Assembly: GCA_001567485.1 (NCBI GenBank)
Contig: JZRA01000004.1
Location: forward strand, 1 to 37,379
Reading direction: 5' to 3'
DNA from: Chloroflexi bacterium OLB13
GTDB lineage: Bacteria > Chloroflexota > Anaerolineae > Aggregatilineales > Phototrophicaceae
DNA length: 37,379 bases
Part shown: in pieces, positions 15,002 through 24,200 of the stretch
Layout of the letters: every line of letters begins with the position of its first letter
Numbering within the stretch: position 1 is the first letter of the stretch
Translations under genes and position numbers: made by a program
The notes under the pieces: generated by a model
What the model was told of the DNA's origin: nothing
Databases searched by the model: none
What the model saw: the letters and a program-made list of their open reading frames with translations, nothing else

Positions 15002-17017
15002 ATGAAACACCACGCAAGACAACTTAGAAGAAGCCCCGACACGTCGAAGACGCCTGCGCAGCATACCGCTGCACCGCAGCAAACGCCTGACCTTGACGAA
15101 GTGATGCGCATGCTGGCAGTGGGATCACCCAGCGACGCGACGACCACGGCAGCGGCGGCGCTGCAGCGCACGATTGGCAACCGTGCAGCGACGCAGTTGA
15201 TCTCACACCGTTCCACGCCCGGTCAACCGGTCATCAACCGGAGTCTGTTTAGCGGCTGGTGGTCGAAGAAGAAAACCCCGGCGAATACAACCCCTCCTGC
15301 CCCGCGTGTTCGTAACCAGTCAGAGCTGGAGGAGATGCAGAATCGGCTGGGATCGACCAACATCTCGGCCACGACTCCAGCGGCGGGGGACGATGACAAG
15401 GTGAATCCGCTGGATATTGCTTCTGAGGGGATTTCGGACGTCACCGGCGGGCTTGAGCTGGCGAGCAGTCTCAAAGGTGATCTGACGGTTGAGCCGAAGA
15501 GCGCAAAATACAACGCGGTATATCAAGATTTCTTGCGAGAAAACAAACTGCCTTCCGATACCGAGGAAAGCAGCCTGAACGGTAAGCAGAAGGAGCAGCT
15601 CGCCGAGAAACAGAAGGACGAGGGCGGCCTTCGCGTTCTCGTTAAAGACGACAATGCGCGCGCTGATCTGGGCATCGCGGCCACGGCATTTCAGGGTTTC
15701 GCTTCCGTAGGGGGAGCAGCCAGCGGAATCGTCGGATTTGTTTCATCGGTGCAGAACTGGAAAGAGGCCGAGAATGGGTGGCAGCGCTTCGACCTCGCGA
15801 TGGACATGGTCGGACAGGGCAGCCAGACAGCAACGGGCATCGGCCAAGCGGTCACGGCTACCGGTGGTGTCGTTGCGGGCGGCGTCGCGCGCCACCGTGA
15901 GGATTTGAGTGACGCTAAGAGCGCTGCGGACGGGTTCTCCGGCGTGTCGGATTTTCTCGGCGCGCTGGGGGGATCGGTCGAGACGGTGGTTTCCGCCGCT
16001 AAGATCGTGTCGGGCATCATGCAGCTTTTCAAAGGGATCGGCGAAGGGACGAAGAGCGATCAGGTACTGGATATCACCAGTCACGTGATTAAAGTGTTGA
16101 AGAACTTCTTAAACGTGAGCAAGAGCACGATCTCCGGCCTGCGCACGTTCCTCGATATCGCTGGCAAATCGGCGGACTTCGTTGCGGCGGTGCCGGTCAT
16201 CGGGTCGGCCATCAGCATCGGCATTCAACTGCTCGACACGCTGCTGCAGGTCGTTGAGATCATCCGGCATGCGATACGCATCGCGAAGGCCGCGCGCATC
16301 GCCGCCACGTTGAAGAGTCAGCTTAGCGTCAACGGCAAAGCGGTGTTGGATGCTAAGAAGCGGAGCGATAAGAACGCGGCGCTGGCGAAGGCCGACGACA
16401 AAGACAAGCTGATGCTTCAGCTAATCGACGTCAATTCAAAACGGGTCAAACGCGCAGCCCTACCCGTGACGACGTCGGTCATCAACATCGTCGCCAATGT
16501 CATCTCGATTTCAGGTTCGATCCTCAACATCGTGGGCGTGGCGACCAGCGCGGCGTATGGCGCTGGCGTTGCGATCATGGCGGTCGGCTATGGGGCGACG
16601 GCTACGGCGGGCACGCTCAAGCTCGGCACCGCGCTGGCGAAACCGGCTGCGGCGCTTATTCGTAACGTTAAACAACAGTATCGTGATCTCGGGGTGAAGA
16701 ATACAACAAACAGCAGCACTCCAGTCAAGTGGCTTGCCCAATACGCTGCAAAGCACGCGAACACGGACAAGTCCAGCAGCGCGAAGCAGGCTGGGTACCT
16801 CGCTAACGCCCACCGTCTGATGACCATTGCTAAGGGGCTGGATGTGGTTCAGCCTTCGGACGCCGACGACGTCAAGGCCAAGAAACTCGAAAGCTACGCG
16901 GAGCTTGAGTTCATGCTCAAAGCGACCGGCGTCAACCGCAAGAAGCTGTATAAGCTGAACGGCAATCCGGCCGAGCAGATCAAGATGCTAATTAGCGCGA
17001 TGAAGCAGCGCGAATAG
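15002..17017 (+). CDS. Large hydrophobic-helix protein with N-terminal IGNR motif (possible injection-system cargo or pore former)
   Basis: 671 residues and no signal peptide. The first 80 are disordered-looking and Thr/Ala/Gln-rich, and contain LQRTIGNRAATQLI (near 56-69). This short helix is common in the N-termini of DUF4157-type proteins, many linked to extracellular contractile injection systems. The HExxH of DUF4157 is absent. The rest is helical with Gly/Ala-rich hydrophobic stretches at about 222-252, 266-297, 313-350, 391-426 and 486-553, separated by charged helices. That pattern suits a membrane-inserting or pore-forming protein. No tail, sheath or immunity gene is nearby, so cargo or toxin status is a hypothesis. 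Confidence 0.55.
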   Translation: MKHHARQLRRSPDTSKTPAQHTAAPQQTPDLDEVMRMLAVGSPSDATTTAAAALQRTIGNRAATQLISHRSTPGQPVINRSLFSGWWSKKKTPANTTPPAPRVRNQSELEEMQNRLGSTNISATTPAAGDDDKVNPLDIASEGISDVTGGLELASSLKGDLTVEPKSAKYNAVYQDFLRENKLPSDTEESSLNGKQKEQLAEKQKDEGGLRVLVKDDNARADLGIAATAFQGFASVGGAASGIVGFVSSVQNWKEAENGWQRFDLAMDMVGQGSQTATGIGQAVTATGGVVAGGVARHREDLSDAKSAADGFSGVSDFLGALGGSVETVVSAAKIVSGIMQLFKGIGEGTKSDQVLDITSHVIKVLKNFLNVSKSTISGLRTFLDIAGKSADFVAAVPVIGSAISIGIQLLDTLLQVVEIIRHAIRIAKAARIAATLKSQLSVNGKAVLDAKKRSDKNAALAKADDKDKLMLQLIDVNSKRVKRAALPVTTSVINIVANVISISGSILNIVGVATSAAYGAGVAIMAVGYGATATAGTLKLGTALAKPAAALIRNVKQQYRDLGVKNTTNSSTPVKWLAQYAAKHANTDKSSSAKQAGYLANAHRLMTIAKGLDVVQPSDADDVKAKKLESYAELEFMLKATGVNRKKLYKLNGNPAEQIKMLISAMKQRE

Positions 17018-17045
17018 GCGAGAATCTGGGGGATTTGACGCGCGC

Positions 17046-17073
17046 GTGCAGTAGAATACTTGTTCTACTGCAC
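17046..17073. promoter_or_regulatory. 11-bp perfect inverted repeat upstream of ssb (LexA-like operator candidate)
   Basis: GTGCAGTAGAA (17046-17056) and TTCTACTGCAC (17063-17073) around a 6-nt centre TACTTG. The core GAAT-ACTT-GTTC differs by one base from the Gram-positive-type LexA core GAAC-N4-GTTC. Its right arm overlaps the -35 hexamer of the ssb promoter. A terminator for the preceding gene is less likely because no T-run follows. Confidence 0.5.
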
Positions 17074-17088
17074 AGCGGGTGATATACT
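17060..17088 (+). promoter_or_regulatory. ssb promoter with extended -10
   Basis: TTGTTC (17060-17065), 17-nt spacer, TATACT (17083-17088) preceded by TGA, which gives an extended -10 (TG-N-TATACT). Lies 75 bp before the ssb ATG. The -35 is embedded in the palindrome at 17046-17073. Confidence 0.5.
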
Positions 17089-17163
17089 TGAATTTGTAAC
17101 GTCCTCTCCGAGTACATGGACGAAGCACACGCAGTGGATGAAGCGGCTAAAGGAGAGTGTTCG

Positions 17164-17592
17164 ATGTATCAGCAGATCACGATTGTCGGCAATGTGGGGC
17201 GTGATCCCGAACTGCGGTATTTGCAGGACGGTGTCGCCGTTTGTGACTTTTCGGTAGCGGTCAATCGGCGGTTCGGCACGGGTGAAGAAGCCCGCGACGA
17301 GACGACGTGGTTCCGCGTATCCGTGTGGCGCAATCAGGCCGAGGTCGTCGCCAAATACGTTAAGAAGGGCCGTCAGGTTATGGTGGTCGGGGAGGTGAAA
17401 GCCAACCCGTATATGGACAAGTCCGGCCAGCCCGCCGCATCGCTTGACATCACCGCGCACACCGTCAAGTTCCTCGGCGGACGTGACGACTCTGAAGGCG
17501 GCGGTGGCGAGCGCGGCGACGAGGACTTCCGCCCCAGCGGCAAAAAGAGTGGGGGCCGCGCGCCAGAGACTTCCGAGGACATTCCGTTCTAG
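17164..17592 (+). CDS. ssb: Single-stranded DNA-binding protein
   Basis: 142 residues; coats single-stranded DNA in replication, repair and recombination. The ATG at 17164 is chosen because AAAGGAG at 17149-17155 sits eight bases upstream and the product begins MYQQITIVGNVGRDPELRY, the standard SSB start; the frame itself opens earlier, at 17116. An OB fold covers about 1-105 (FSVAVNR, TTWFRVSVWRNQAEVVAKYVKKGRQVMVVGEV). A Gly/Asp/Lys-rich linker and the acidic tip ETSEDIPF, which recruits partner proteins, follow. It is not beside rpsF/rpsR here, so it is a stand-alone ssb with its own promoter and operator-like palindrome. Confidence 0.96.
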   Translation: MYQQITIVGNVGRDPELRYLQDGVAVCDFSVAVNRRFGTGEEARDETTWFRVSVWRNQAEVVAKYVKKGRQVMVVGEVKANPYMDKSGQPAASLDITAHTVKFLGGRDDSEGGGGERGDEDFRPSGKKSGGRAPETSEDIPF

Positions 17593-17620
17593 GTCGGGTT
17601 ACAGGCTATTCGGTACCTGC

Positions 17621-17649
17621 AACGAGGGGCGGCAGATGCGTCCCTCGTT
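17621..17649 (+). terminator. Hairpin terminator after ssb
   Basis: AACGAGGG (17621-17628) pairs with CCCTCGTT (17642-17649), 28 bp after the ssb stop and before the convergent ABC ATPase stop at 17673. The next bases are TGATT, so the T-tract is imperfect. The 8-bp stem and its position support termination. Confidence 0.55.
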
Positions 17650-17672
17650 TGATTCTCGCTGGGGTTTGTGCG

Positions 17673-18632
17673 CTATCCAACGATTCCGTGTGTGACGCGC
17701 ATAAAGACGGACTCGAGGTTCTGGACTTCCTCTTGAAAGCCGAGGATCGCTACGCCGCTGGTCGTCAGCGTTTGATTGAGCGCGGCGACTCCGTCGTCGT
17801 CACCCTGATAGTCCACGCGCACGCGTGACCGACCGCCCTTCGGTTCGAGCACCTCCGCGGCGATCACACCTCCGAACGTCAGCGCGATGGCCCGTGCGGA
17901 TTCGGCGGCGGTGTCGTCTTTGACCGTCACGAAGATTTCGCGGTGCGGCATCAGACGCGCTTTGAGTTCGCTCATCGAACCCTGCATCACCAGCTTGCCG
18001 GCCTCGACGATGCCGATGTGCGAGCAGATATTTTCGACGTCGGCGAGGATATGCGTGCTGAAGAAGATCGTCTTGCCCATGCGCGCGAGTTCGACCATTA
18101 GCTCGCGGATTTCGATACGCGCGCGCGGGTCGAGGCCGCTAGCTGGCTCGTCGAGGATCAGCACGGCGGGGTCGTGGGCGAGGGTGCGCGCGAGCGACAG
18201 GCGCTGCTTCATGCCCCGGCTGAGCTTGTCCACCATGTCCTCGCGCTTGTGGGCGAGGTCGACCAGCGCCAGCAGATCGTTGATTAGCTTCTTACGCTCG
18301 CCCTCGGCGATGTCGTAACATGCCGCGAAGAAGTCGAGGTATTCCCACACGCGCAGGTCTTCGTAGACGCCAAATTCGTCCGGCATGTAGCCGATCGACC
18401 GGCGCACGGCGATCTGATCGTCCGTGACGCTAAAGCCGTTGACGCGAGCGCTGCCGCTGGTCGGGCGCGTCAGCGTCGTGAGCATGCGCATGGTAGTGGT
18501 CTTGCCAGCGCCGTTGGGGCCTAGAAAGCCGTAGATCGACCCGGCCGGCACTTCCAGCGACAGCCCGTCGACCGCGGTGAATTTGCCGAATCGCTTGACG
18601 AGATCGACGGTCTCGATTATCAGGTCAGCCAT
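17673..18632 (-). CDS. ABC transporter ATP-binding protein (ABC-2 type)
   Basis: 319 residues. Walker A GPNGAGKTT (38-46), signature LSRGMKQR (137-144), Walker B VLILDEP (157-163) and switch His in FFSTHIL. The arrangement and a C-terminal extension of about 90 residues (from about 220) match ATPases that power ABC-2-type exporters or membrane-protein permeases such as Gld/Nat/CcmA-like systems. No permease gene lies in the window; this is the last gene of the minus run, and ssb converges on it. The ATG overlaps the end of the DUF402 gene by eight bases, so the two are translationally coupled. Substrate unknown. Confidence 0.93.
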   Translation of the reverse strand: MADLIIETVDLVKRFGKFTAVDGLSLEVPAGSIYGFLGPNGAGKTTTMRMLTTLTRPTSGSARVNGFSVTDDQIAVRRSIGYMPDEFGVYEDLRVWEYLDFFAACYDIAEGERKKLINDLLALVDLAHKREDMVDKLSRGMKQRLSLARTLAHDPAVLILDEPASGLDPRARIEIRELMVELARMGKTIFFSTHILADVENICSHIGIVEAGKLVMQGSMSELKARLMPHREIFVTVKDDTAAESARAIALTFGGVIAAEVLEPKGGRSRVRVDYQGDDDGVAALNQTLTTSGVAILGFQEEVQNLESVFMRVTHGIVG

Positions 18633-19119
18633 TTGTACGCCTCATCACACCGTGAAACGGGATCAGCCGCCGCGCGACATGATCGGTGAGCGCCTCCATC
18701 CCGCGCCATACCGCCGCTGTCAGCGGCACGGATAAGTGTAGCGCGTCCAACTCGTCCTCATCCAGAACTAACAAGTTCCCGAACGGATCGACAAACGCAT
18801 CGAGCGCGAGGTCGTCATACTGAATCAGCAGCGTGTCGTCGGCGGAGGTCAGGTGCGCGGGCCGACAGATGTTGCAGTACCAGCCTTTGAGCCGGTCGTC
18901 GTCGACGTCGTGCATCTCGAAAATGTTGTACCAGCGGTCAGCGTAGAACGTCTCGACCATGCGGTCGCCCTGACGGAAGTGTACATACGCGGTGAGGATG
19001 TCGCGCCCCATGCGTGATTCGATGACGACGTGGCTGTCGCTCTGCTCGATGACATCGCCGAAGTAGTGCCAGACGTACACGCCGGCGTGGTCGCGTTTCT
19101 CGATCCGCGCGCGCGTCAT
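18625..19119 (-). CDS. DUF402 protein (FomD/Ntdp-like)
   Basis: 164 residues. The core YADRWYNIFEMHDVDDDRLKGWYCNICRPA, followed by YDDLALDAFVDPFGNLLVLDEDEL, is the DUF402 signature. Family members characterised elsewhere are metal-dependent nucleotide phosphohydrolases (Ntdp, FomD), with the Asp-rich strands binding cations. The ATG overlaps the thiamine pyrophosphokinase stop as ATGA, and its stop overlaps the ABC ATPase start by eight bases, so the three genes are tightly coupled. A nucleotide-diphosphatase activity is plausible but the substrate is not shown. Confidence 0.88.
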   Translation of the reverse strand: MTRARIEKRDHAGVYVWHYFGDVIEQSDSHVVIESRMGRDILTAYVHFRQGDRMVETFYADRWYNIFEMHDVDDDRLKGWYCNICRPAHLTSADDTLLIQYDDLALDAFVDPFGNLLVLDEDELDALHLSVPLTAAVWRGMEALTDHVARRLIPFHGVMRRTNG

Positions 19120-19769
19120 GCCTTGCCGTCCGTGTGGATCACCAGCAGCCAGCCGCGTTCCAGCGAGATTTGCGCGCTGTCGGCCCGCATTTCGTTGCTC
19201 ACGCCCCGCGCCGGCCCGAACTCGAGCGTCTCGCCGCGCAGCGGAAAGGCGAGGTCATCGGTTCGCACGCCGTGCGCCGGCCCGCCGACCGGCAGCAGCG
19301 AGACGGTATCACCGGGGCTGCCGTGCAGCGTATGCGCGCCCGGCCGCAGCAGCATTACCTCCTCACGCGCGGCGACCATCCGCACGGTGCGACCGGCCAG
19401 TTCCGGCAGCGCCAGTAGATACACGTTGGCGAGTGATTGATCGAGCCGGCCGCCCGTCCCGCCGATGATGATGATCGGGTCACAGCCGCGCGCCGCCGCT
19501 TCCTTGAGGGCGAGTTCGAGGTCGGTCTCGTCTTTTTCCGGTGGATAGCGGATAACCTGCGTGCCCTGTTCCTCAAGCTCGGCCAGCAAGCCCGGCGCAA
19601 CCGAGTCCATGTCCCCGATGATCGCGTCGGGCCGCAGCTCATAGGCCGCGGCGATATGCGCGCCGCCGTCGGCAGCCAGCACGAGCGGACGGTCGATGGC
19701 GTTCAGCCACCGGTAAACGGCCGGCCCGGTTCGCAGCTCGCCATTCGCGAAGACCAGCGCGGCGCTCAT
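19116..19769 (-). CDS. thiN: Thiamine pyrophosphokinase
   Basis: 217 residues, the usual length. Transfers pyrophosphate from ATP to thiamine to give the coenzyme thiamine diphosphate. Diagnostic motifs in order are AADGGAHIA (near 33-41), IIGDMDSV (51-58), YPPEKDETDLELAL (75-88, metal and substrate binding) and IIGGTGGRLDQSLAN. The C-terminal beta domain binds thiamine (the TDDLAFPLRGETLEFG and GVSNE segments). The start at 19769 is seven bases after the hydrolase stop, and the stop overlaps the DUF402 start as ATGA. No thiamine synthesis genes are adjacent. Confidence 0.94.
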   Translation of the reverse strand: MSAALVFANGELRTGPAVYRWLNAIDRPLVLAADGGAHIAAAYELRPDAIIGDMDSVAPGLLAELEEQGTQVIRYPPEKDETDLELALKEAAARGCDPIIIIGGTGGRLDQSLANVYLLALPELAGRTVRMVAAREEVMLLRPGAHTLHGSPGDTVSLLPVGGPAHGVRTDDLAFPLRGETLEFGPARGVSNEMRADSAQISLERGWLLVIHTDGKA

Positions 19770-19776
19770 CGGAGCG

Positions 19777-20871
19777 TCACCGTGAACGCCGCCGCCAGCG
19801 CTCCTTGACCTCGAATTCGCGCAGGTCGTCCGCGTCCAGAAATCCAGTCAGCAGGCGGTGGAAGTTGTCGTATTCCGACATCGGGAAATGCCCGCCGGGC
19901 ACCGGGATAGGGACGCACAATTCCTCTTTCTCGTGAGTGAGGTAGTTCCACACCGCCTCGTCGGGCGAGGGGATCAGCGGATCGTTCTGGCCGTGCACGA
20001 GCACCGTCGGCGCTGGGACGACGCGCAGGCTGTCCAGCATCCGGCCGGCGTCGTAGAAGATGGCGGTCTCGCGCAGCACGCGCCCGTCGATGCGGGAAAC
20101 GTCCGGGCCGAGGCGGCTGTACAACCCGTCTGTCCGGCGCACGCAGCGGTTCAGCAGGGAATCGGGCGAGTGCGCCGCGAGCAGTTGATACAGCGGATTT
20201 TCCGGGTTTGGATTGGGGGTGTCGGCTTGGCGTTCGGCCTGCGCGCGGGCAGCCTCCTCCAGCTTGATCTGATTCAGCAGGCGCGCGTTCGGGATGGTCG
20301 GGTCGCTGGGGCCGAGATCGACAATCGCCGGCTGACGGGGGCGGCTCCCCGACTTATCGTCGTAGCCGCCGCGCCCCAACGACGCCAGCGGGCGCACACC
20401 GCGCAGTTCCGCCGCGTTGTAGATCGTCTTGCCGGGATCCATTGAACTGGGCGTGACCGAGGATCGCATACGCATGGGCGGCGCGCGGTGATCCAAGTCC
20501 ACGGGCGAGTACAGCGGCGTGCTGATGAGCATCATGCGGGCCACGCTGTCCGGTGCGCGCCGCGCGATCTCCGCCGCGACCCACGCGCCCAGCCCATGCC
20601 CGACCAGCGCCGCGCGCTTGAGGTCGAGCGCCTCAAGCACGAACTGCACCATGCGGATCTGTTCCTCAATCGGGTAGCGGCGTGGGTTCTTGGCGCTGTC
20701 GCCGAAGCCGAACAGGTCAATCGCATACACCTTGTACTTGAGATGCAGGTGCTGCATGGTCGGCACCCAGTAGCGCCAGCTGCCGATCCACCCATGCAGC
20801 AGAACGACCGCCCGGCCCCGGCCAAGCGTCTCGTAATGGACAAGGTCGCTGCCGACCGCGATCGCGCTCAT
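19777..20871 (-). CDS. Alpha/beta hydrolase-fold protein lacking the nucleophile Ser
   Basis: 364 residues. The fold is clear: HGWIGSW oxyanion loop (26-32), DLFGFGDS (52-59), nucleophile elbow LVGHGLGAW (89-97), acid-site HGQNDPLIP and a late His in PGGHFPMSEYDNF. The elbow should read G-x-S-x-G, but residue 93 is Gly (codon GGG, two changes from any Ser codon), so the canonical nucleophile is missing while Asp and His remain. An extended cap region (about 130-235), with a Gln/Pro/Asn-rich stretch, lies between. It may be a non-catalytic binder or use another mechanism. The start directly abuts the stop of the receiver gene upstream. Confidence 0.88.
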   Translation of the reverse strand: MSAIAVGSDLVHYETLGRGRAVVLLHGWIGSWRYWVPTMQHLHLKYKVYAIDLFGFGDSAKNPRRYPIEEQIRMVQFVLEALDLKRAALVGHGLGAWVAAEIARRAPDSVARMMLISTPLYSPVDLDHRAPPMRMRSSVTPSSMDPGKTIYNAAELRGVRPLASLGRGGYDDKSGSRPRQPAIVDLGPSDPTIPNARLLNQIKLEEAARAQAERQADTPNPNPENPLYQLLAAHSPDSLLNRCVRRTDGLYSRLGPDVSRIDGRVLRETAIFYDAGRMLDSLRVVPAPTVLVHGQNDPLIPSPDEAVWNYLTHEKEELCVPIPVPGGHFPMSEYDNFHRLLTGFLDADDLREFEVKERWRRRSR

Positions 20872-21243
20872 CTAGGCCCGCGCCAGAAAGTGGTCGACAT
20901 CCGCGACGAGCTGCGCAGTATCTAAGGGCTTGATGAGATACGCTGTCGCGCCGGCGTCCAGCCCGGCTTGCACCTCGTCGTCGAGGCCGCGGGCGGACAG
21001 GATGACGACCGGGATATCCGCGACTTCGCGGTTGGCCTTGAGGCGGCGGCATGCTTCCAGTCCGCCCAGCTTGGGCATACGCAGGTCGAGCAGGATCAGA
21101 TCCGGCATCTGGGTGGTCGCGGCGGTGATCGCCTCCTCACCGTCGACCGCCTCGATCACGGTGTGATCACTCAGCAGTTCAAGCGTGAACTTCACCAGTT
21201 CGCGGATGTCGCGGTCGTCCTCGGCAACAAGAATTCGGGCCAT
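20872..21243 (-). CDS. Single-domain response regulator (receiver)
   Basis: 123 residues forming one complete receiver domain and nothing else. Acidic pocket Glu8/Asp9/Asp10, phospho-acceptor Asp53 (LILLDLRMP), Ser83 (VILSARG) and Lys105 (YLIKPLD). With no output domain it would act by protein contact, CheY/DivK-like. The start is three bases after the giant kinase stop, so it is probably that kinase's cognate partner. The stop is immediately followed by the hydrolase ATG. Confidence 0.94.
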   Translation of the reverse strand: MARILVAEDDRDIRELVKFTLELLSDHTVIEAVDGEEAITAATTQMPDLILLDLRMPKLGGLEACRRLKANREVADIPVVILSARGLDDEVQAGLDAGATAYLIKPLDTAQLVADVDHFLARA

Positions 21244-21246
21244 GAG

Positions 21247-24200
21247 CTAATCCATTGTCGGCAGGCTGACGGCCTGACCGGGCTGTACCAGCGGCAGGGC
21301 GACGTGGAACGTTGTGCCCTTGCCGACTTGCGACTCAAACCATACCTCACCGTGGTGCATGTCGACCATTTCCTTCACGATAGACAGGCCGAGGCCGGTG
21401 CCGCTGACGTCCAGCTTGAGCGCGTGTTCGTCGATGCGCTGGAACCGCCGCCAAACAGCTTCCCGGTACTGCTCCGGGATGCCTACGCCGTCGTCGCTGA
21501 CGCTGACCAGCACGCGTTCTCCGTTGAGCGCAGTTCGCACGCCAATCGTGCCGCCGTCCTGTGTGTAGTTGAAGGCGTTGTCGAGGATGCTGCTGAAGAT
21601 GCGCATCAGCTTGGGCCGGTCGGCTTGAATAGGCGGCAGTTCGTCGCTGATCTCGATGTTGAGCGTACGCGTCTTGTCCTTGTGCTGTGGGCGATTGCGC
21701 TGCTTGTCGATGGCCTCGCGCAGGACTTCGGCGAGGTTGACCTCGCCGACCCGCAGCGTGTCACGCCCGCTGTCGATACGCGAGATGTCGAGGATGTCCT
21801 CGACCAGCACGGTCAGCCGTTCGACGTTCGTCTTGATCATCCCAAGCGTGTTCTTCTGCGGATCGGTGACGGGGCCAAGCGCCCCCAGCAGAAGCATCTC
21901 GGTGAAGCCCTTGATCGGCGTCAGCGGGGTGCGGAACTCATGGCTGACGTTCGACACGAACTCGGACTTCATGCGGTCGACCTCGACATCACGCGTGATG
22001 TCGCGCAGGACAGACACCAACCCGACGAACCGGCCCTCGCTGAACACCGGTGTGGTGCTGGTGTTGATGATCGAGTCGAACAGGGTGAGGCGGAACTCGA
22101 CCGGCGCGTCGTCTTCATGGGCGACCTGCGTCTTGTCGAGCAGGCTGTCGATCCACGGCGTGAGGCCGCCGTCCTTGATGCTGCGCAGATCGCTCAGCGG
22201 ACGGCCGAGCAGTTCGTCGGCGCTCATGCCGAGCAGGCGCTGTGCGGCGGGATTGCTCACGATCACCTTGCCGTCGACATCGGCCAGCACGACGCCGTCC
22301 GAGATCGAATCGAGGATCGCCGCGTTCTTCTCGGCCTCCTCCTGCTCGGTGCGCAGCATCTGGCCGAGCCGTTCGGCCTGATCGCGGATCAGCGCGTACA
22401 ACTGGGCGTTGTTGATCGTCGCGGCGACCTGATTGGCGGCGGCGGCGACCAACCGCATCGCCGACTCGCCGAACGCATTCATCTCGCGGCCGAGCAGCAC
22501 GATCACGCCAAGCGATTCGCCGTCGCTGGCTTGCAGCACCGCGCCGACCGTGCTGCGCCATGCGCCCGCGCCGGATTGGTCGGTGTCATAGTGCGGCCAC
22601 GACTCCAGATCGCCGACGTTCAGTTCGGGGCCGTTGTCGATCAACCACTGCCCGATCTGCTCACCAGCGTGCGGCGTGTCGTTGTCTTCGGCCGCGTCGC
22701 TCAGCGTCGCCATCGTCACCAGATCGTCGGTCAGCGCGTCGAAGCGCATAATCAGCCCGTCGTCCGCGCCGGCCGCTTTGGCGAGCATTTCGAGCGCGCG
22801 GTGTTCCAACTGAGTCATGTCGAGCGTGCGCGCCAGTTCGGACGTGATCTGGTAGAGCGTATCGAGGCGGTCGCGCTCCTCCTCAAGCTCCTGTGTGCGC
22901 GCCACGACCTGCCGTTCGAGATCGGCGGCCAAACTGCTGATCTGGCCGAACAGGTTAGCGTTCTCAAGCACGGCGGCCAACTGCGCGGCGACCGTGGACA
23001 GCACGCGCTGATCGTTCAGCGAGAAGGCGCGCGTGCGCTTACCGTCAAGCACGGCGATAGCCCCGTACACCTTCGTGCCGACCGTGATCGGCACAGCCAT
23101 GTAACTCTTATAGTCGCCCTCGCCGTTTTGAATGCCAATGCTGCGGCGCAGTTCGTCTGGCGTGAAGTAGTCCGCGCCGATGCTGAGCATGCGGTTGTTC
23201 TTGTACACGTAGCCGACTTCGTCGTTAGTCAGCGGCCGGGGCGGAATGCTGACCGTTTCGCCGTCGCGGATGACGATCGGGAACGAGACGGTGCCAGTCT
23301 CGTCGTTGAACAGCGCGACGTAGAATTGGCTGGCGGTCAATACGCCGGGCAGACGGGTGCGAATGGTGTCCATCATCTGCTCGACCGACAGCGACGACGA
23401 CAGGGATTGGCTGAGGTCGTTGAGCGCGAACGACTCGGCCACCATGTTCGACATCTCGTAAGTCAGGCGGGCGCTCTGGATACCGACGGCCAGCTGACCG
23501 CCCAACGTGCGCACCATGCGCAGGTTCTGCGGCGTGATCTCAAGCGGTTCGCGGCTGTAGGTCTCAAGCTGAACGAGGCCGATTGCGCCGTCGGCCGTCA
23601 CCAGCGGGATGAGCACGCGCTGGGTTTCGCCGCGTTCGCGCATTTCGGTTACGTCGCGCCCGAACACGTCCTCGTTGTCGGACGCGATCAGGATCAGCGG
23701 CTCGCGCGATTTGAGCACCTTGCTCTTGGCGCGGTACTGGGCGAGGTCGAGCCGTTCGCCGCGCTCGCGCAGGCGCGACAGATCGCCGTAGCGGTCGGTG
23801 TCCTGAATGATCTCGACGTTATCTTCGATCTCGTTCCACGCCATAATCAGGCACTGATCGACCTCGACGACGCCGAACATCAAACCGGCGATCAGCTCTA
23901 GTAGTTCGTTCAGGTCGCGGGTCGCGGCGGTGGCCTGCGCGGCTTCGAGCAGGGTGGACATCTCGTTGGTGCGCTCGAACGCCTGCATGAACAGTTCGGC
24001 GCTGGAGGCGGCGTTGGCGACCTGAGACGCGAACGCAAACGCCACGTTCTGATCGGATGGGCTGTCGTAGGCGTTGGCCTCTGGCGTTGCCAGCGCGATG
24101 ACGCCGACGACGTTGCCCTGATTGACCATCGGGACACCGAGCCACGAGAGCGCGCCTTCTGCGCCGGGGGGCATTGGATCGTACTCGGTCGGCTCATCCG

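Noticed and set aside
17046..17073. Palindrome as an intrinsic terminator of the preceding gene
   Set aside because: No T-run follows either strand of the stem and it overlaps a well-spaced promoter for ssb, so an operator is the better reading.
13506..17163. Complete contractile injection system around the IGNR-motif protein
   Set aside because: No sheath, tube, baseplate or AAA+ unfoldase gene is present in the window; only the motif in one protein suggests the link.
20968..23901. Plus-strand frame of 977 codons
   Set aside because: Antisense to the kinase catalytic domains; its product is His/Arg/Asp-rich with no domain pattern, typical of a shadow frame.
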